Below are positions 47,240-59,258 of a stretch of 64,000 nucleotides of DNA, piece after piece (the first letter of the stretch is position 1; every line of letters begins with the position of its first letter). Origin of the DNA: Gnetum montanum. Taxonomy: Eukaryota; Streptophyta; Gnetopsida; Gnetales; Gnetaceae. The stretch spans positions 168,381 through 232,380 of the forward strand of contig MNCI01035040.1 in NCBI GenBank assembly GCA_015680685.1. The letters are read 5' to 3'. The notes under the pieces were generated by a model. It made no database searches and was not told the origin of the DNA. It saw nothing but the letters and a program-made list of their open reading frames with translations. The translations under genes and the position numbers were made by a program.

Positions 47240-49690
47240 GTAGAATAATAATAAAATTAGAAATAGAAGTGTATGGTTTGCCATGATGGCTTGTTTCACC
47301 AGAGTTGATCCAGAGCTAGCCACGACAATAGGATTTACAAGCAAAGGGCAAGCTAGGTAGCCATGGCAGTAGCTAGGGCTAAATGCTACAATTGTGTATT
47401 CTTTTCCATGGCTAGAATTACAATCCATGACATTACCTCACCTACTCTCCCCTACAACAGTAGTCGCATCTAGATCAATGGAATCCATGAGACCACGACG
47501 ACGACATATGCAATATAGATGCATGAGCATCTTTGGCAGTTCTTGAACTACTGAGGCATAATGCGGCAATCTACAAACCCTCTTCTTGCACAATGCGACA
47601 AATCTACAAAAACCTCATCCATGTACTTTGAATAGACAAACAGATGATCTACATCCAAGCAATGACACATGAAGAAAGCAAAGATAGCAACGACAACACT
47701 AAATCTTAAGCAACATTGACGTAGGCAACCATGATTACTAGAAGCACAGCCACGAGACTCCGATGGGAGAAAGATCTAAGAGTGGTTGCTAGAGAAGAAC
47801 GGTTGAAAGACATAGAGGTTACCATGCAGTGCTCATCAAGAACTTCACTTTGTGGACATCGTGGTCTGTAATTTTGTTTGTAAGCGCAACAAGTGCGGGG
47901 GTAGCATATGTGGCTACTGGACAAACAAGGACAAAATTGAAGTAGGGCATGGACATGGATATTGATGAAGTATTCATGAAATATGATGTGCTGTTGAAGT
48001 GGTTGCAGGGCCAATGTCATTATTCTTACTCCCAAATCCTTTTTTTCATATTATGGTTCTAAATGATTTTGTTGTTTTTGTTCATTTAACCAACCTTTTT
48101 CCACATATAATATCATTAAAAAAATCTTTTAACCTCCATTATGGAAAGAGGTAAAATTTTGGCACAGCAACATTGATAATAAGATATGCAATAATCTCAC
48201 TCCTTGTGATATAATACATAAAATATATCTTCTAAAAGTTATGATTTAAAAAGGAGGAGATTTATGGATATTTGACAAACATACCTTTATTTTCTATAGG
48301 ATTAAAACTCTCCATAGAAGTTATAACCTCCTATGGAAGTTATAACTAGATCTCCTTGATATTTGTAAGGTTGTAATTACCAAAAAGACACTTGCCAACT
48401 ATGGGTTGATTTTCTCATAATTTCCTATAGAAGTTATAACTTCTTAAGGTAGTTATGAATAAATTCCCTAGATATTTTTTATTCACCTTAACCTTCAATG
48501 ATGATCGTAACTACCTTGAAGCCAATATAAAAAGGCTTCAAGGATAGAATGAAGGAGGAAGGAGGAAGGAACTTGGCAGAACATTGAAGATTGTAAAGCA
48601 TGGCTTATTGAAGACATCAATTTAGCTACTTTTTAAAAATCTTGTGTGTTCATTCTTTCCATTTTGTTTTAGTTACTTGGCTAATGGTTTAGAGAGTATC
48701 ATGCTTGGCATTTAATTTTAGGATTTTTCTAGGTTGCCTTTATAGCTCTGTTTTTGCGCAATATTAGACTTCTATTAAGGTTTGCCATATAAGAGCTTGT
48801 ATTGTAGAAAAGCATCTTGAGTAATTTAATAGTAATGTCTTATAGAAATTGCTTGTGTGAGTTTATCAAATCTAGAAAATCTTTGATACTTTGCGATGAT
48901 TGAAATAACTTCTTTATTTTTAAAGTTTATTGCCTTAATATTGTAATCTTGAAATTGTCAAAATTTTTTGGAAGTTCTATTGTTTGTAATTCTTGACCAA
49001 TATTTAACTAGCCAAATAGAAGCTTGTACTTTGTAGTTTACAAAGTGTTTTGGTAGTTAAATTAAAGTATCTTTTATGAAATTTCTTGCTGAGCTCAAAG
49101 GGTTTGAATGAGTTGTAATAGATTGAATTGGAATAGCTTTATTGTGAAGTATTTCCTCATGTCAATTTATCTTGCCTAAATGTTTGAGTTTCACTCAAAT
49201 ATGCTCTTTTCTTTTCTCTTTCTAAATCCTTTGAATCTTGATCTATTTCTAGTATTCTTGTGGAATTTTCTCTATACGGGAAATTAGAAGTAGATTAGTA
49301 GAATTGTGCTCAAACATTTTTGCGAAATTTTATTTGTTACAAGTAATGTATTATAGGGACTATATAGACTAAGTGATTTGACAAAATAGGAACTTTTAAC
49401 AACTCGTAGTGTTTGAGAAAGCTCGCTGAATTTCTTTTATGATAGCCAATTACAATTTTATACATAACCCAACCATTTCAATGTTCACAACAACAAACAC
49501 ATACTCACGTTTAGTTTCTTTCATAACCATTGAGTCTATTTGAACGTATCTAGGCCTTGGTGTTGCCAGAGACCAGTAAGCACCTAAACCTTGTTTGAAG
49601 AACACCTTCATTTCTTGTGACCTCGGTTATGAGATTGAAGGCCCCATGTTGGCAGTCCCAAATGGTCGTCAACACTATTCCATCAAGCTA
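47240..49690 (+). other. Unidentified block inside the gypsy gag, probably another LTR insertion
   Basis: 2.4 kb separating two parts of gag. It has a TATA box (TATAAAAAGG, 48526-48535) preceded by four degenerate copies of TATGGAAGTTATAAC within 48310-48450, an arrangement like an LTR U3. The region 47240-48035 and the part after the TATA box show no recognisable protein. Element ends and target duplication could not be fixed. Confidence 0.35.
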
Positions 49691-49743
49691 AAGTAAACTA
49701 AGAGGAGTATGAACATACTTCAATCTTTCTTGAAGGTCTTAAA

Positions 49744-50100
49744 ATGATGTATCAACAAGAGTTATCATTCTATAAATCACAAACTCTTGATGAGACTTAT
49801 GATTTGACACCTAAGGTAGAAAAGAAACTCATTAGATTTAAGAATAAGAGTAAACAAGCTTCAAAGGAGAAGAACAAGGGATTCAAATTAGAAAAGGGAT
49901 CTAAGGATGATATCCATGATAAGAAGCTAGAGAAGGACAATGAAAAGAGAAAATCTAAGAAGAACCAAGGTAAGAAAGGCAAGAGTCAAGATAGTAATTC
50001 ATCTAAAATTTACTGCTTCAAATGTGAAAAATGGGAATACAAGTAATGGAAATGTCCACTTCACAAAGCAGCCAAGGGTAAGGATGTACAAACCATGGAG
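49744..50100 (+). pseudogene. Gypsy gag C-terminal part with a CCHC remnant
   Basis: An open frame of 100 codons: LDETYDLTPKVEKKL followed by a very Lys-rich tail and a knuckle CFKCEKWEYK, then a stop and WKCPLHK (50013-50055). The expected pattern is CX2CX4HX4C; the His is lost. The Lys-rich region is typical of gag next to the nucleocapsid knuckle. Confidence 0.65.
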
Positions 50101-50269
50101 ATAGTGAAGACATTAAGCCAAGTTTTTCAAAGAGGTAATTCTAATGCTCCCAAGATTGAGAAAGTTTCTAAATTAAAATCTTGTGCATTTATGAAGAATG
50201 TGAATAGAATACATCATCTAGCAAGAAAATTATTTTTTCAAATTGGGGTAGATGTTTTATTAGTGGGGA

Positions 50270-53200
50270 ATGAATTCATATTTTGATTGATGGGGAAGCC
50301 TAAGAAAATGTTATTTCTACTAGGGTAGTTTCTAGATTGGGTTTAGTCACATATCCTCATCCTAGACCCTACAAGGTACATTAGTCAAGAGACTTCTCTC
50401 AAGAGGTAAGAAAATAATTTGTCGTAAAATTTAAAATTAGGAGTTATCATGATGTGGTAAAATGTGATGTGCCACTAGTTGATTGTGTTGATGTAATTCT
50501 TTAAAGACCTTGGAATTTTGACAATGGTGTTTAATTTGATGAAGCTAGAAATATGTGGAGTGTCGTAAGACCAAATGGAATTCATGAATTGATTCCTATG
50601 ATAGCTGAATGAGTGAGGTAACAATGCTTACTTAATTCTTCTAAGAAAGAGGAAATATATTAAGGAACTTGATGAGGCTAGTTTTGGTGTTATTATTATA
50701 TCAACTATTGCTTCTAATCATGATGTTGTGTAGGAAGAACTTTCAACATGTTTGTTAGGCTTGAAGGAGTAATTTCCTAATGTGTTCAAAAGGGAATTAG
50801 GTGGATTGCCACCAATAAGGAATGTGCAGTATGAAATTAACTTCATTCATGGTGTTACTATTCCAAATAAGAGAGCATACTAGGTGTCACTGAATTAGTA
50901 GGTTGAATTGTAGAGATAAGTAGAGAAGTTACTTACAAATGGCTTTGTGAGAGAATCGATTTTACCATGTGCAACTTGTGCCAAAGAAGGACAATGATGA
51001 ATGGAAAATGTGCATTTATTTGACTGTAGTGAACAAGATAATGATAAGATATAGGTTTTCTATTCCAAGGATGGATGATATCCTTGATGTCCTTACCTAT
51101 GTAGAGATTTTTAGCAAAATCAATTTGAAGAGTGGTGGTTATCATCAAATTCAAATCAGGCCTTGTGATGAATGTAAGATAACTTTCAAAATACTAGATG
51201 ATGAGTGGTTGGTGTTGCCATTTGGGCTTACAAATGCACCTACTATGTTCATGAGGTTGATGCATGATGTACTCAAAGATTTGATTGGTAAGTGTTGTAT
51301 TGTATTCTTTAATGATATTTTGGTGTGCAACTCTAATGAGTAGAAGCACTTGGATCATTTGGAGAGAGCGTATCTTAAATTGAAGAAGGAATAACTGGTG
51401 ATCAATGTGAAGAAAAGTTATTTCTTTAAGAAGAAGGTCATATATTTGGAACATGTGATTTTTAAAAATCAAATTCAAATGGAAGCTACCAAGGTAAGGG
51501 CTATTAGATATTCGCTAACTCCTACAAATGTTAGACAACTAAGATCATTTCTTGGTTTAGCAAGTTTCTATAGGAGGTTCCTAAAAATTTTCAATGGTAT
51601 TTCTTGGCCTATGTTTACTTTACTGAAGAAGAATAAAGGTTTTAGGTGGAGTGATGAGACCCAAATGAGCTTTAACTTGTTGAAGGAAAAAATCACCAGT
51701 GAACCAATGCTTGAAATACTAGATTTCTAGAAGCTTTTTTAGGTGAAGGTGGATGCAAGTAGGCTTGCCATTGGAGGGGTACTTTCAAAAGAAGATAGAA
51801 CTATTGCATTTTCTTAGAAAAGTTGAATGAGTCAATGAAGAAATATAACATATACGAAAATGAATTATACACTATTCTTTAAACAATTAGAACCATTACT
51901 TGTTGTCCAAGAAGTTTACATTGATGATGGACTACAAAGCACTTTAATTCCTCAATTCCCAAAAGTTGAGTGCTAAACACATGAAGTGAGTGGTACAATT
52001 ATTGGAGTTTAATTGTGTGTTCAAGCATAAAGGTGGAAAAGGTAATATGGTGGTTGATGCATTATCTAGGGTACATGTGGTGAATTTTAGTGTGCAGCAT
52101 GTAGAAGGCATGGTTGATATTGTTAAATTGCTTGAAAATGATTATGATTCTATGTACGTTTGGAAAAGCCTCAATGAATCATTATTGAGTAGGATAGACT
52201 AATGAAGGGACTATAATATTTAAGATGAACTGTTATTCAAGAATACAGACGTATATGTTCCCAATTGTGGTTTTAGAAGAAAAATTTTGGTTGAAAAACA
52301 TTGGTATGCCATGGTAGGCTACATTGGTAGGCATTAGACATTAGAGATTATGGGTAGGTACTATTTTTAGCTTGGAATGTTATCTAAAGTCTCAAAATTT
52401 GTGAAGGAGTATTTGACATGTTAGAAATTCAAAGGAGATAAAGGAGTATATAGACATTATATGCCTTTGTCAATTCCCAAGGGGTTGTGGAAAAGTGTGT
52501 CAATGGACTTTATGAGTGGAATTCCAAGATCAACAATGGAAATGATGTTATATTTGTTGTGGTGAACAAATTCTTCAAGATGGTACACTTCATTCCATGT
52601 AAAAAGGTGAGTGATTCATGTCATGTTATAAACTTATTTTTCCAACATATAGTAAAGTTGCATGGGATTCTTTTGAATATTATTAGTGATAGAGACTTAA
52701 AGTTTACTAACCATTTTTAGAGGTTCCTTTAAACAATTTTGGGAACAAAGTTGAATTCTTCTAGTGCATGTCATCCATAATCTAATGGCCAAACCAAAGT
52801 GATGAATAAATCTTTACTAAATATTTTGAGATGTTTATATGATGGAAAGCCTAATAGGTGGAAAAATTAATTGTGCCATGTTGAATTTTTCTCCAATAAT
52901 TCTTTTCATGTTGCTATTATTAAGAGCTTATTTAAGGCAAGTTATGGATTTTGTCCAAACATGGTGAACAATATGAGGAGCTTTGAGGAACAAGGTTAAT
53001 TAAGGGTTGACTTTGTGCAAGAGAAGAAGGATCTTCATGCCTAAGTGAAGGTAAATATTAAGAAGAAGGCTGAAGAGAGAATCCTCAAGAGGAATAAATG
53101 CAAGTAGGAGCCTAAATTTGATGTTTGTGATCTTGTTTGGGTACACTTGAAGATGGAGAGGTTGAGAGGTGTAAACTTCTTAAAGTTAAAAGCTAAGAAG

Positions 53201-53480
53201 ATGGGTTCTTTGAGAAGAAAGGCTAAAATTAATGATAATGCTCTTGAAATTAACATACCAAATGATGTGGGTGTGTCTTTTATGTTTAATGTTGTAGATG
53301 TTATACATTACCATGGATCGATAGATGATAAAATCATAAAGGGCAACATTGATGAGTTGAAGGGGGCTATTAACAAATCCAAGCCTTTAACGAAGAGGAA
53401 GGAAATTGTACTTAAGAGGAGAAAAGCTTCCAACACTCATCAAATGAAGAGGCATGAGTGCTTGATCCATTGAAAGCATC
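50270..53480 (+). pseudogene. Gypsy pol: protease, RT, RNase H, integrase
   Basis: Protease: ILIDGEA with STRVVSRLGL and PHPRPYKV (50285-50370), and RPWNFD (about 50505). RT: VPKKDNDEWKMCIYLTVVNK, FSKINLKSGGYHQI, LPFGLTNAPTMFMRLM and FFNDILV (50980-51320); the last should be Y-x-D-D, so the catalytic pair is broken. It continues with LRSFLGLASFYRRFL and FRWSDETQMSFNLLK (51540-51690). RNase H: VDASRLAIGGVL (51750) and the end block VVDALSR (52050). Integrase: a degenerate zinc finger (52300-52440), SMDFMSGIPRS (52500), SDRDLKF (52685) and SNGQTKVMN (52780), where the catalytic Glu of GQTE is Lys. The C-terminal domain (53130-53320) has INDNALEINIP and FMFNVVDV; no chromodomain is visible. About a dozen stops. 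Dead. Confidence 0.85.
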
Positions 53481-53577
53481 AAATTGTTGATGATGTTGTA
53501 TGGATCCATGAGATCAAACTTGCTACATGGGGGATTACTTCTATTGCTACTTCTTTATTCCCCTAAGTTTACTTTTT

Positions 53578-53591
53578 GAAGGATGGAAGAG
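53578..53591 (+). other. Polypurine tract of the gypsy element
   Basis: GAAGGATGGAAGAG, 4 nt before the 3' LTR start (TGTAGGAACACC at 53596). It gives the plus-strand priming site and the LTR boundary. Confidence 0.65.
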
Positions 53592-53595
53592 CTAG

Positions 53596-55840
53596 TGTAG
53601 GAACACCTCCTTCAAGTCCCTTTTTCATCCTTACAATTGGTCATTTGTAGGTGATGAGTTGTGGGTACCCCCTATATCCAACCATATGAATCACAGGCAT
53701 TCATGCATGATCCAATTAAATTCCATGGATGGGACTAGTATAGCATCTAGATTGTTAAGCATTGATTGCACAATGCTATCATTCCTTGGACTAGTAGTAG
53801 CTTTGTCACATATGATTTAGTCCAAAGTGAGGCATATGATGATTGATGTTGTTACAGCCTTAAACTACTCTTAACAATGATAGAGAAATTAATTATTTAA
53901 TCTAATTATCAACAAGAAGATAAAGTCTAAACTAGCTTAAGTGCAATGAGTGTCCATTCCCAACTTGTTGTACACATCTTGAACCCATGTATCCACTACT
54001 AGAATAACCAAGCATTATGCTACTAGGCAAACAAAGTAGCAACACTGCTAGGATTACCAAGTGAATGTGTGTTTACACTCCAAACTAGTCGTGCTCATTT
54101 TGCCAATTGATTAACATGCATGGAAATGTAAATATTAACCAAGTACATGGAAAGTAAATTTCATTAAAAGTAAATCTATTTTAAGTCTGATCATCAGTTG
54201 GCGATGTTGATAGGCATGCTTGTTGACGCATCCTTGTCAACACATGTGTTGACATGTTGAGGCATATGTGTTGACACTGCATCTCTCCTCACCTATAAAT
54301 ATGCAAGCACTTGTTGCATATGAGGTACCTTTCAGGAATTTTATAGCTAGACTCTTGCAATTTCATTTTATGATTTTAGGAAACAGTTAGTGAGTGCCCA
54401 TAATATGAATTTGAGTCAGTTGTATGGAGCCTTATTCGAGTGGCATTGTAGCTAGACACATTCCATGAACAGAAATAAAATCAAGATTGATTCATATTCA
54501 TTGTAGCAATTTGACTTAAAATATATTTACTTTTAATTCAATTTACTTTCTATGTACATAGTTAATATTTACATTTTCATGCCTGTTAATCAATTAGCGG
54601 AATGAGTGTGACTAGTTTTGAGCATAAACACATATTCTCTTGGTAATCCCAACAATGTTATTACTTGGTTCACCCAATAGCATAACGCTTGGTAACCCTA
54701 GTAGTGGATACATGGGTTTAGGATGTGTACAGCAAGCTGGGAATGGACACTCATCACCCTTAGGCTAGTTTTGACTTTATCTTCTTGTTGATAATTAGAT
54801 TAAATAATTAATTTCTCTATCATTGTTAAGATTAGTTTAAGGTTGCAACAACATCAATCATCATATGCCTCACTTTGGACTAAACCATACGTGACAAAGC
54901 TACCACTAGTTCAAGTGGGAAGACAATGCCCTACAATCAATGCTTAACAATCTAGATGCAACACAAGTCCCATCCACGAAAGTCAACTAGATCATACATG
55001 AACGCTTGTGATCCATATGGTTGGATGTAGGGGGTACCCATCACTCATTAGTAGGTCTTTGGAAGCTAGAGGGATGCATTGGAGGCCAGAAAGATGTCTT
55101 GGTAGAGAGCTGGTGATGCATAAGAGATGTCCCAAATGTAAAGGAAATATCTTATGTTGCTAGGAGACATCTCTTCCAAATAGGAGATGTCTCTACCTAG
55201 AAGGAGATATCTTACCTTAATAGAAGGTATCTTTCGAAACTAAGAGGCATCTTGTCTAAAATATGTCTTCTTGAGCTTATAAATGTCCCATATGGCTAGG
55301 AAAGATTTTGAGTTGGCAGTTCCAAGTTTTCAAATAGCTAGAAAAATGAGAACAAGATGGAAATGGTTGGGAATCTCCAAGTTGAATATGGGGAAGGTTT
55401 TCCTAGGGTCTTTTTCTTGAATTTAATAATTATTATTGTGTATTTTGGGTCAAGAGATAGAGAGTGAAGCACATGAAAGTTTGATTAAAGAAGATTGCAT
55501 GAGTGTGTATGTATCTTTGTGGTCAACTGTGTGATTGAAAATTGTAGCTTTCATCATGTGTGTTGTGTTTCGATCTTAGTCTTGTGTTATGGGAGATATC
55601 TCATTTGGTTGTGCCTTGCATTAAGGATAATCACTGTGTAATTATAGAACCTCATACTCTACAATGTCATTGAGTGTGTGACTGTGTTGTTGTGAGTTGT
55701 AGAACCACTGATTTATAATATTCTTTGCATTACTTAAAGATAGCTAGTTTTCTTGTTTTCTAGTAAATTAAATTATCTTTGTATACTCTAGATTTAGTGT
55801 GTGTTGGAAAGCTTAAAGAAAATAGAGTGACCCTAATCCA
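53596..55840 (+). repeat. 3' LTR of the gypsy element, interrupted by a palindromic insertion
   Basis: The parts 53596-53651 and 55051-55840 together make about 840 bp. They match the 5' LTR, including GGAAGCTAGAGRGA, GGTTTTCCTAGG and the end GTGACCCTAATCCA. The 1399-bp insertion at 53652-55050 is described separately. The match to the uninterrupted 5' LTR at 42210-42235 shows the empty target. Confidence 0.8.
53652..55050 (+). mobile_element. Palindromic LTR1 composite (inverted U5-side arm plus complete LTR)
   Basis: Left arm 53652-54187 (536 bp) is the reverse complement, with scattered differences, of 54513-55050 (538 bp). The part 54188-55050 (863 bp) is a complete plus-strand LTR1 starting TGATCATCAG, with TATA box CTATAAATATG (about 54294-54304). 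Both outer ends are therefore LTR 3' ends (TGATGAG… and …CTCATTA). The pentamer GTAGG flanks the whole unit (53647-53651 and 55051-55055), and the corresponding empty site exists in the 5' LTR of the host element near 42217. The longest uninterrupted matching run between the arms is about 59 bp (near 53871-53930 and 54775-54834). Confidence 0.85.
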
Positions 55841-55859
55841 TAAACAAAGATAGTAAAGA

Positions 55860-57900
55860 AAGTTATTAAAAGATCAATTATTACCAATCTTCAGTTTTTC
55901 TTGCATAAGTTTATTTCTTAAAAGGTGCATCAAAATATCATCTCCATTAATGCACTTTGAAATCCAATTTTTTTGCAAGAGAAATACCCTGGTTATAATA
56001 ATTAATGAAGCCAAGCACTCCATCTTTCTTACTACTAGTGCAAATATCCCAAGCAACTATAGAAAAACCTTTTCTATGATACTTAGCAAATCATAGAAGT
56101 TAATGGATAATATGATTAATTCTCCCATAAGAAGTTTTAGAAGAATCTTAATAACTAGAGTAATAAACATTAGTTGATTGAACCATTTGATTTATAGCTA
56201 AAACTTTGCTAGTAACAAGAAGTGTTTTTTCTTTCTATTTATCAAGATTCTTTTCAATTTTATCAACTAAATAATTCCACTAAATAGTAAGGTTAGGCTT
56301 AAAAGAAAAATGTATTCCTAAAATTTTAAGACAAAATATTTTTTCAAGATTTTTCAAGGCTTAATAGTAACCCACTCATCAATATTATCATTACAATAAA
56401 TAACAAGTTTTTGTCAATTGATCCAAGAGCCAAATAAAATGTAGTAATCCTCCACTCTAGCTAAAATTGTATGAATATGTTGTAGAGAATTATTGATCAT
56501 AAAAATAATCATTTATAAAGTACATGTTAAGTAATTTTGTACCTTGATCGTTAATTGAAATTTCCTTAATGAAATTCCATTATAGATCATAATGTAGGCT
56601 ATGTAAAGGAAAATCTGCAACAATAATAAAAAGATAGGGAGCTAGAGGACAACCTTGATGAATTGACAATTAAAAAGAAAAAGAGAAACTTAATTCAAAA
56701 TTAGTAACAACTTAAGCATTAGCATTAGTGATTAGGGTATAGACAAGTTGAATAAAATAATCACCAAATCCCAGTTTATAAAGACAAAAATAATAAAATT
56801 CCATTCAATCCTTTCATAAGCTTTAACATAATCTAACTTAATAAAAGCAATATCTTGGTTAGTATTAAAAGATCACTGCATTTCCTCCTAAGATATAATA
56901 ACATTATTTAAGATATATCTACTTTTGACAAAATTAGTGTACTCAAATATGATGACATTTACATTAACCTTTTGAATTCAACAAGCCATGCATTTAGCTA
57001 AAATTTTATAAATATTGTTAAGAAAAATAATAGGTCTCTAATTACCAATATGTTAAAGATCTCCATTTTTAGGAAAAAGATGAATCACACCTTTGTTAAT
57101 ATTTTACTAAGAGAAACTTTTTTAATGGCTTCTTGGAAAACATAAAATAGGTCACCTCCAACAATATCATAATGCTTCTTAAAACATTCAATAGGAAAAC
57201 CATCCAAACCTAGAGCTTTACTATTTACTAAACTAAAGGCCACTATAATTTCTACTTTAAGAATACTTTGATGTGCTTCTATTATAAAATGAGGAATATG
57301 CATATTAGAGGCATAGAAGGATTCTATGCTAAAACATTCAAAAGAAAAAATAGAAGAAAAATGATTCACTAAAAAACTGCTAATAGTCTCAAGATCTTTA
57401 ATGATGGAATCACTTATATAAAGTGATTCCAATTTAGATACCTGTTCCTGTCCTTTTAGACATTTAAAAAATTCCTTGCAAGATTCATCTTTAATTTTTA
57501 TCCAACCCATGCAACTTTTAGTGAAAGCACTTTTGACTTCAAAAGTATCCCAACATTGTTTAGCATATTGAGTTTTAGCCAAGGCTTTTTAAGTTTTAAA
57601 ATCAAAGTAACTTTGGTTTAAAATAATTTGCATTTGCTTTACAAATTTGGTAAGATCTTCTTCAACTTGATGCTTACACTTAGGAAATTGCTTTCCAAAC
57701 TATCTAGCATAATTTCTGACTCTACAAGTAGTTTTTTGCCACTAGTTAATCCAACCAATATCACCAGTAGCTTTTTTTGTATTTCATAAATACTTTAAAA
57801 TATTTTTCCCACTAGGTCTTATGAACATATTAGCATTTATATGAAAAATCTTATGTTTTCAAAAGGATGATGAATTAATACCATAAGCCAATGATGAAAA
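55860..57900 (-). mobile_element. L1 LINE, RT-containing piece
   Basis: On the minus strand: a linker with SKALGLDGFPIECFKKHYDIVGGDLFYVFQEAI (57250-57110) inside a 165-codon open frame (57582-57085), then RT blocks IGNxRPIIFLNNIYKILAKCMA, IAFIKLDYVKAYERIEW and SIHQGCPLAPYLFIIVADF (56990-56620), FINDYFYD (about 56510), and the later block KDGVLGFINYYNQGISLAKKLDFK (about 56010-55940). The frame is broken many times. It ends beside the 3' end of the gypsy element. The natural continuation, a zf-RVT tail, is at 41293-40450 on the other side. Confidence 0.75.
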
Positions 57901-59258
57901 CTTGAGTCACAAATATGATGATGATGCAAGAGTGCTAAATGGGTCCAAAGTGGAACCTTGATCGATGGAATGCCCACTTAATGAAGTTCATCAACCCACT
58001 TTTTCTCTATCCATCACTAGTTTTCATATTGTAGTATCAATGAAAGCTCATCCTTCATATTTCTCATGTCTCATTTCCTATTTGTGATTTTATATTTCAT
58101 GCTATACATTTTAATTCATGTAATAATATAAGAATTGGCTCATAATGTTGATGAGGAGGTGCTTATGGCACTCTTGACTTTGCTTGAGGTTACTTGAACC
58201 AAGGGTATAGAAAGTTTAGCCACTAATGTGGCCGCAAGTTAAAACTTTATAAGCTTCTAGGAGATTAAGTTGAAACACCTTATAGAAATTCAATTGCAAA
58301 GAGGGAAGTATGATAATCAAGTTAGGGCAAAAAGGAAAATCTTAAGCCTCTTTCATATAATTTCATGTATCTCTAATTTGGGTTCAAGAGTAAAAGGAAT
58401 GCTTTGAATCCCTCTTAGAAATTTGTCATGCAACCTTATTTCATTATAACCCCAAGACATCCTCATGTTAAATTATTTCTAGCCTAGCTTATGATGTAAA
58501 GTGTAATTTATAGTATATATCACAAAATATGATACAAATGATGCTAGCTAGTAGAAATAAAAATTATACCGGAAATTACACTAGTTAGAGTAAATCGAAT
58601 TTAGGTTGTGCATCGTGATAGCCATCATAAAAACATGTAATACACTTCATGCTGGCCAACATAAACCATACAAAATGTTGCATCATGTTTGTTAGCATAA
58701 ACTACAAAAATGCTAGGGATGATAATGAGAAACTTACCATTTAAAAGTTACCAAGGAAAAGCAAGCCAATGACCTATAAAAGTAGAAACCAATGTCATCT
58801 TTGGGAATTTGGACCTTTTAACACTTTGCATCTTTGAGAATTGGAGATCTTTCAATACTTGGAAACTTGTTGCAACTTTTAGAAAGATCATCTAGTGTAG
58901 AACAGATAGAGCAAGATACTTTTTTAATTGCAACGAAGCACACCTCACACTCCCATGCCCCAAATAGTCTAATGGCAATTTCATGGAGACTTCTAAGGCC
59001 TTTGCTGCAAGGCTTAAGTGCAGATTGGAGACATTTGAGACCTCTTTTGCAAGGCCTAGGTGTATATTAGCATTGTGAAACACTTGTAAATAAATCTATC
59101 TGTATTTTCTAAATTCTAATTTTTAGACTAATATAAGTTCACAGTGTTTTTGACCATTTCTCCTCTATTTTATTTATTGGAGTTTAATTCATTCGTAGAT
59201 CTAGCAGATTAATTTTTATTCATGTATCTCTCATTCATTTGCATTGCTCACATTAAGT
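57901..59258 (+). mobile_element. Probable 5' LTR of a Tat/Athila-like gypsy element
   Basis: No gene. There is a TATA box CTATAAAAG (58774-58782) and, at 59259, TTGGCAACAAAC, which resembles the usual primer site of these elements (TTGGCGCCGTTGCC). The LTR start could not be located. The open frame at 58834-59070 has no motif. Confidence 0.4.

Larger units (their letters stand above)
42168..55840 (+). mobile_element. Near full-length but dead Ty3/gypsy element with nested insertions
   Basis: The two LTRs (42168-about 44925 and 53596-about 55840, both beginning TGTARGRACACCTC) match over their whole length once their own insertions are removed, at about 0.8 kb each. Between them: a primer-binding site (44932), gag (45000-47230 and 49744-50100), protease (50285-50510), RT (50790-51720), RNase H (51745-52070), integrase (52160-53320) and a purine tract (53578-53591). 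The order PR-RT-RH-IN makes it Ty3/gypsy. Catalytic residues are lost in RT and integrase. It was hit by LTR1 copies (42352-43247, 45701-46453, 53652-55050), an RTE LINE (43470-44553) and an unidentified LTR-like block (about 47240-49690). Flanking L1 pieces suggest that it landed in an L1. Target duplication not resolved. Confidence 0.8.

Noticed and set aside
47706-48035. 109-codon minus open frame
   Set aside because: No motif; it lies in the unidentified block inside gag and has no splice or promoter context.
49744-50046. Lys-rich 100-codon frame as a host nuclear protein
   Set aside because: It continues into a CCHC remnant and is followed by protease and RT in order, so it is the gag tail.
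57085-57582. 165-codon minus frame as a host gene
   Set aside because: It contains the L1 linker GLDGFPIECFKKHYDIVG and is followed by RT motifs; it belongs to the L1 fragment.
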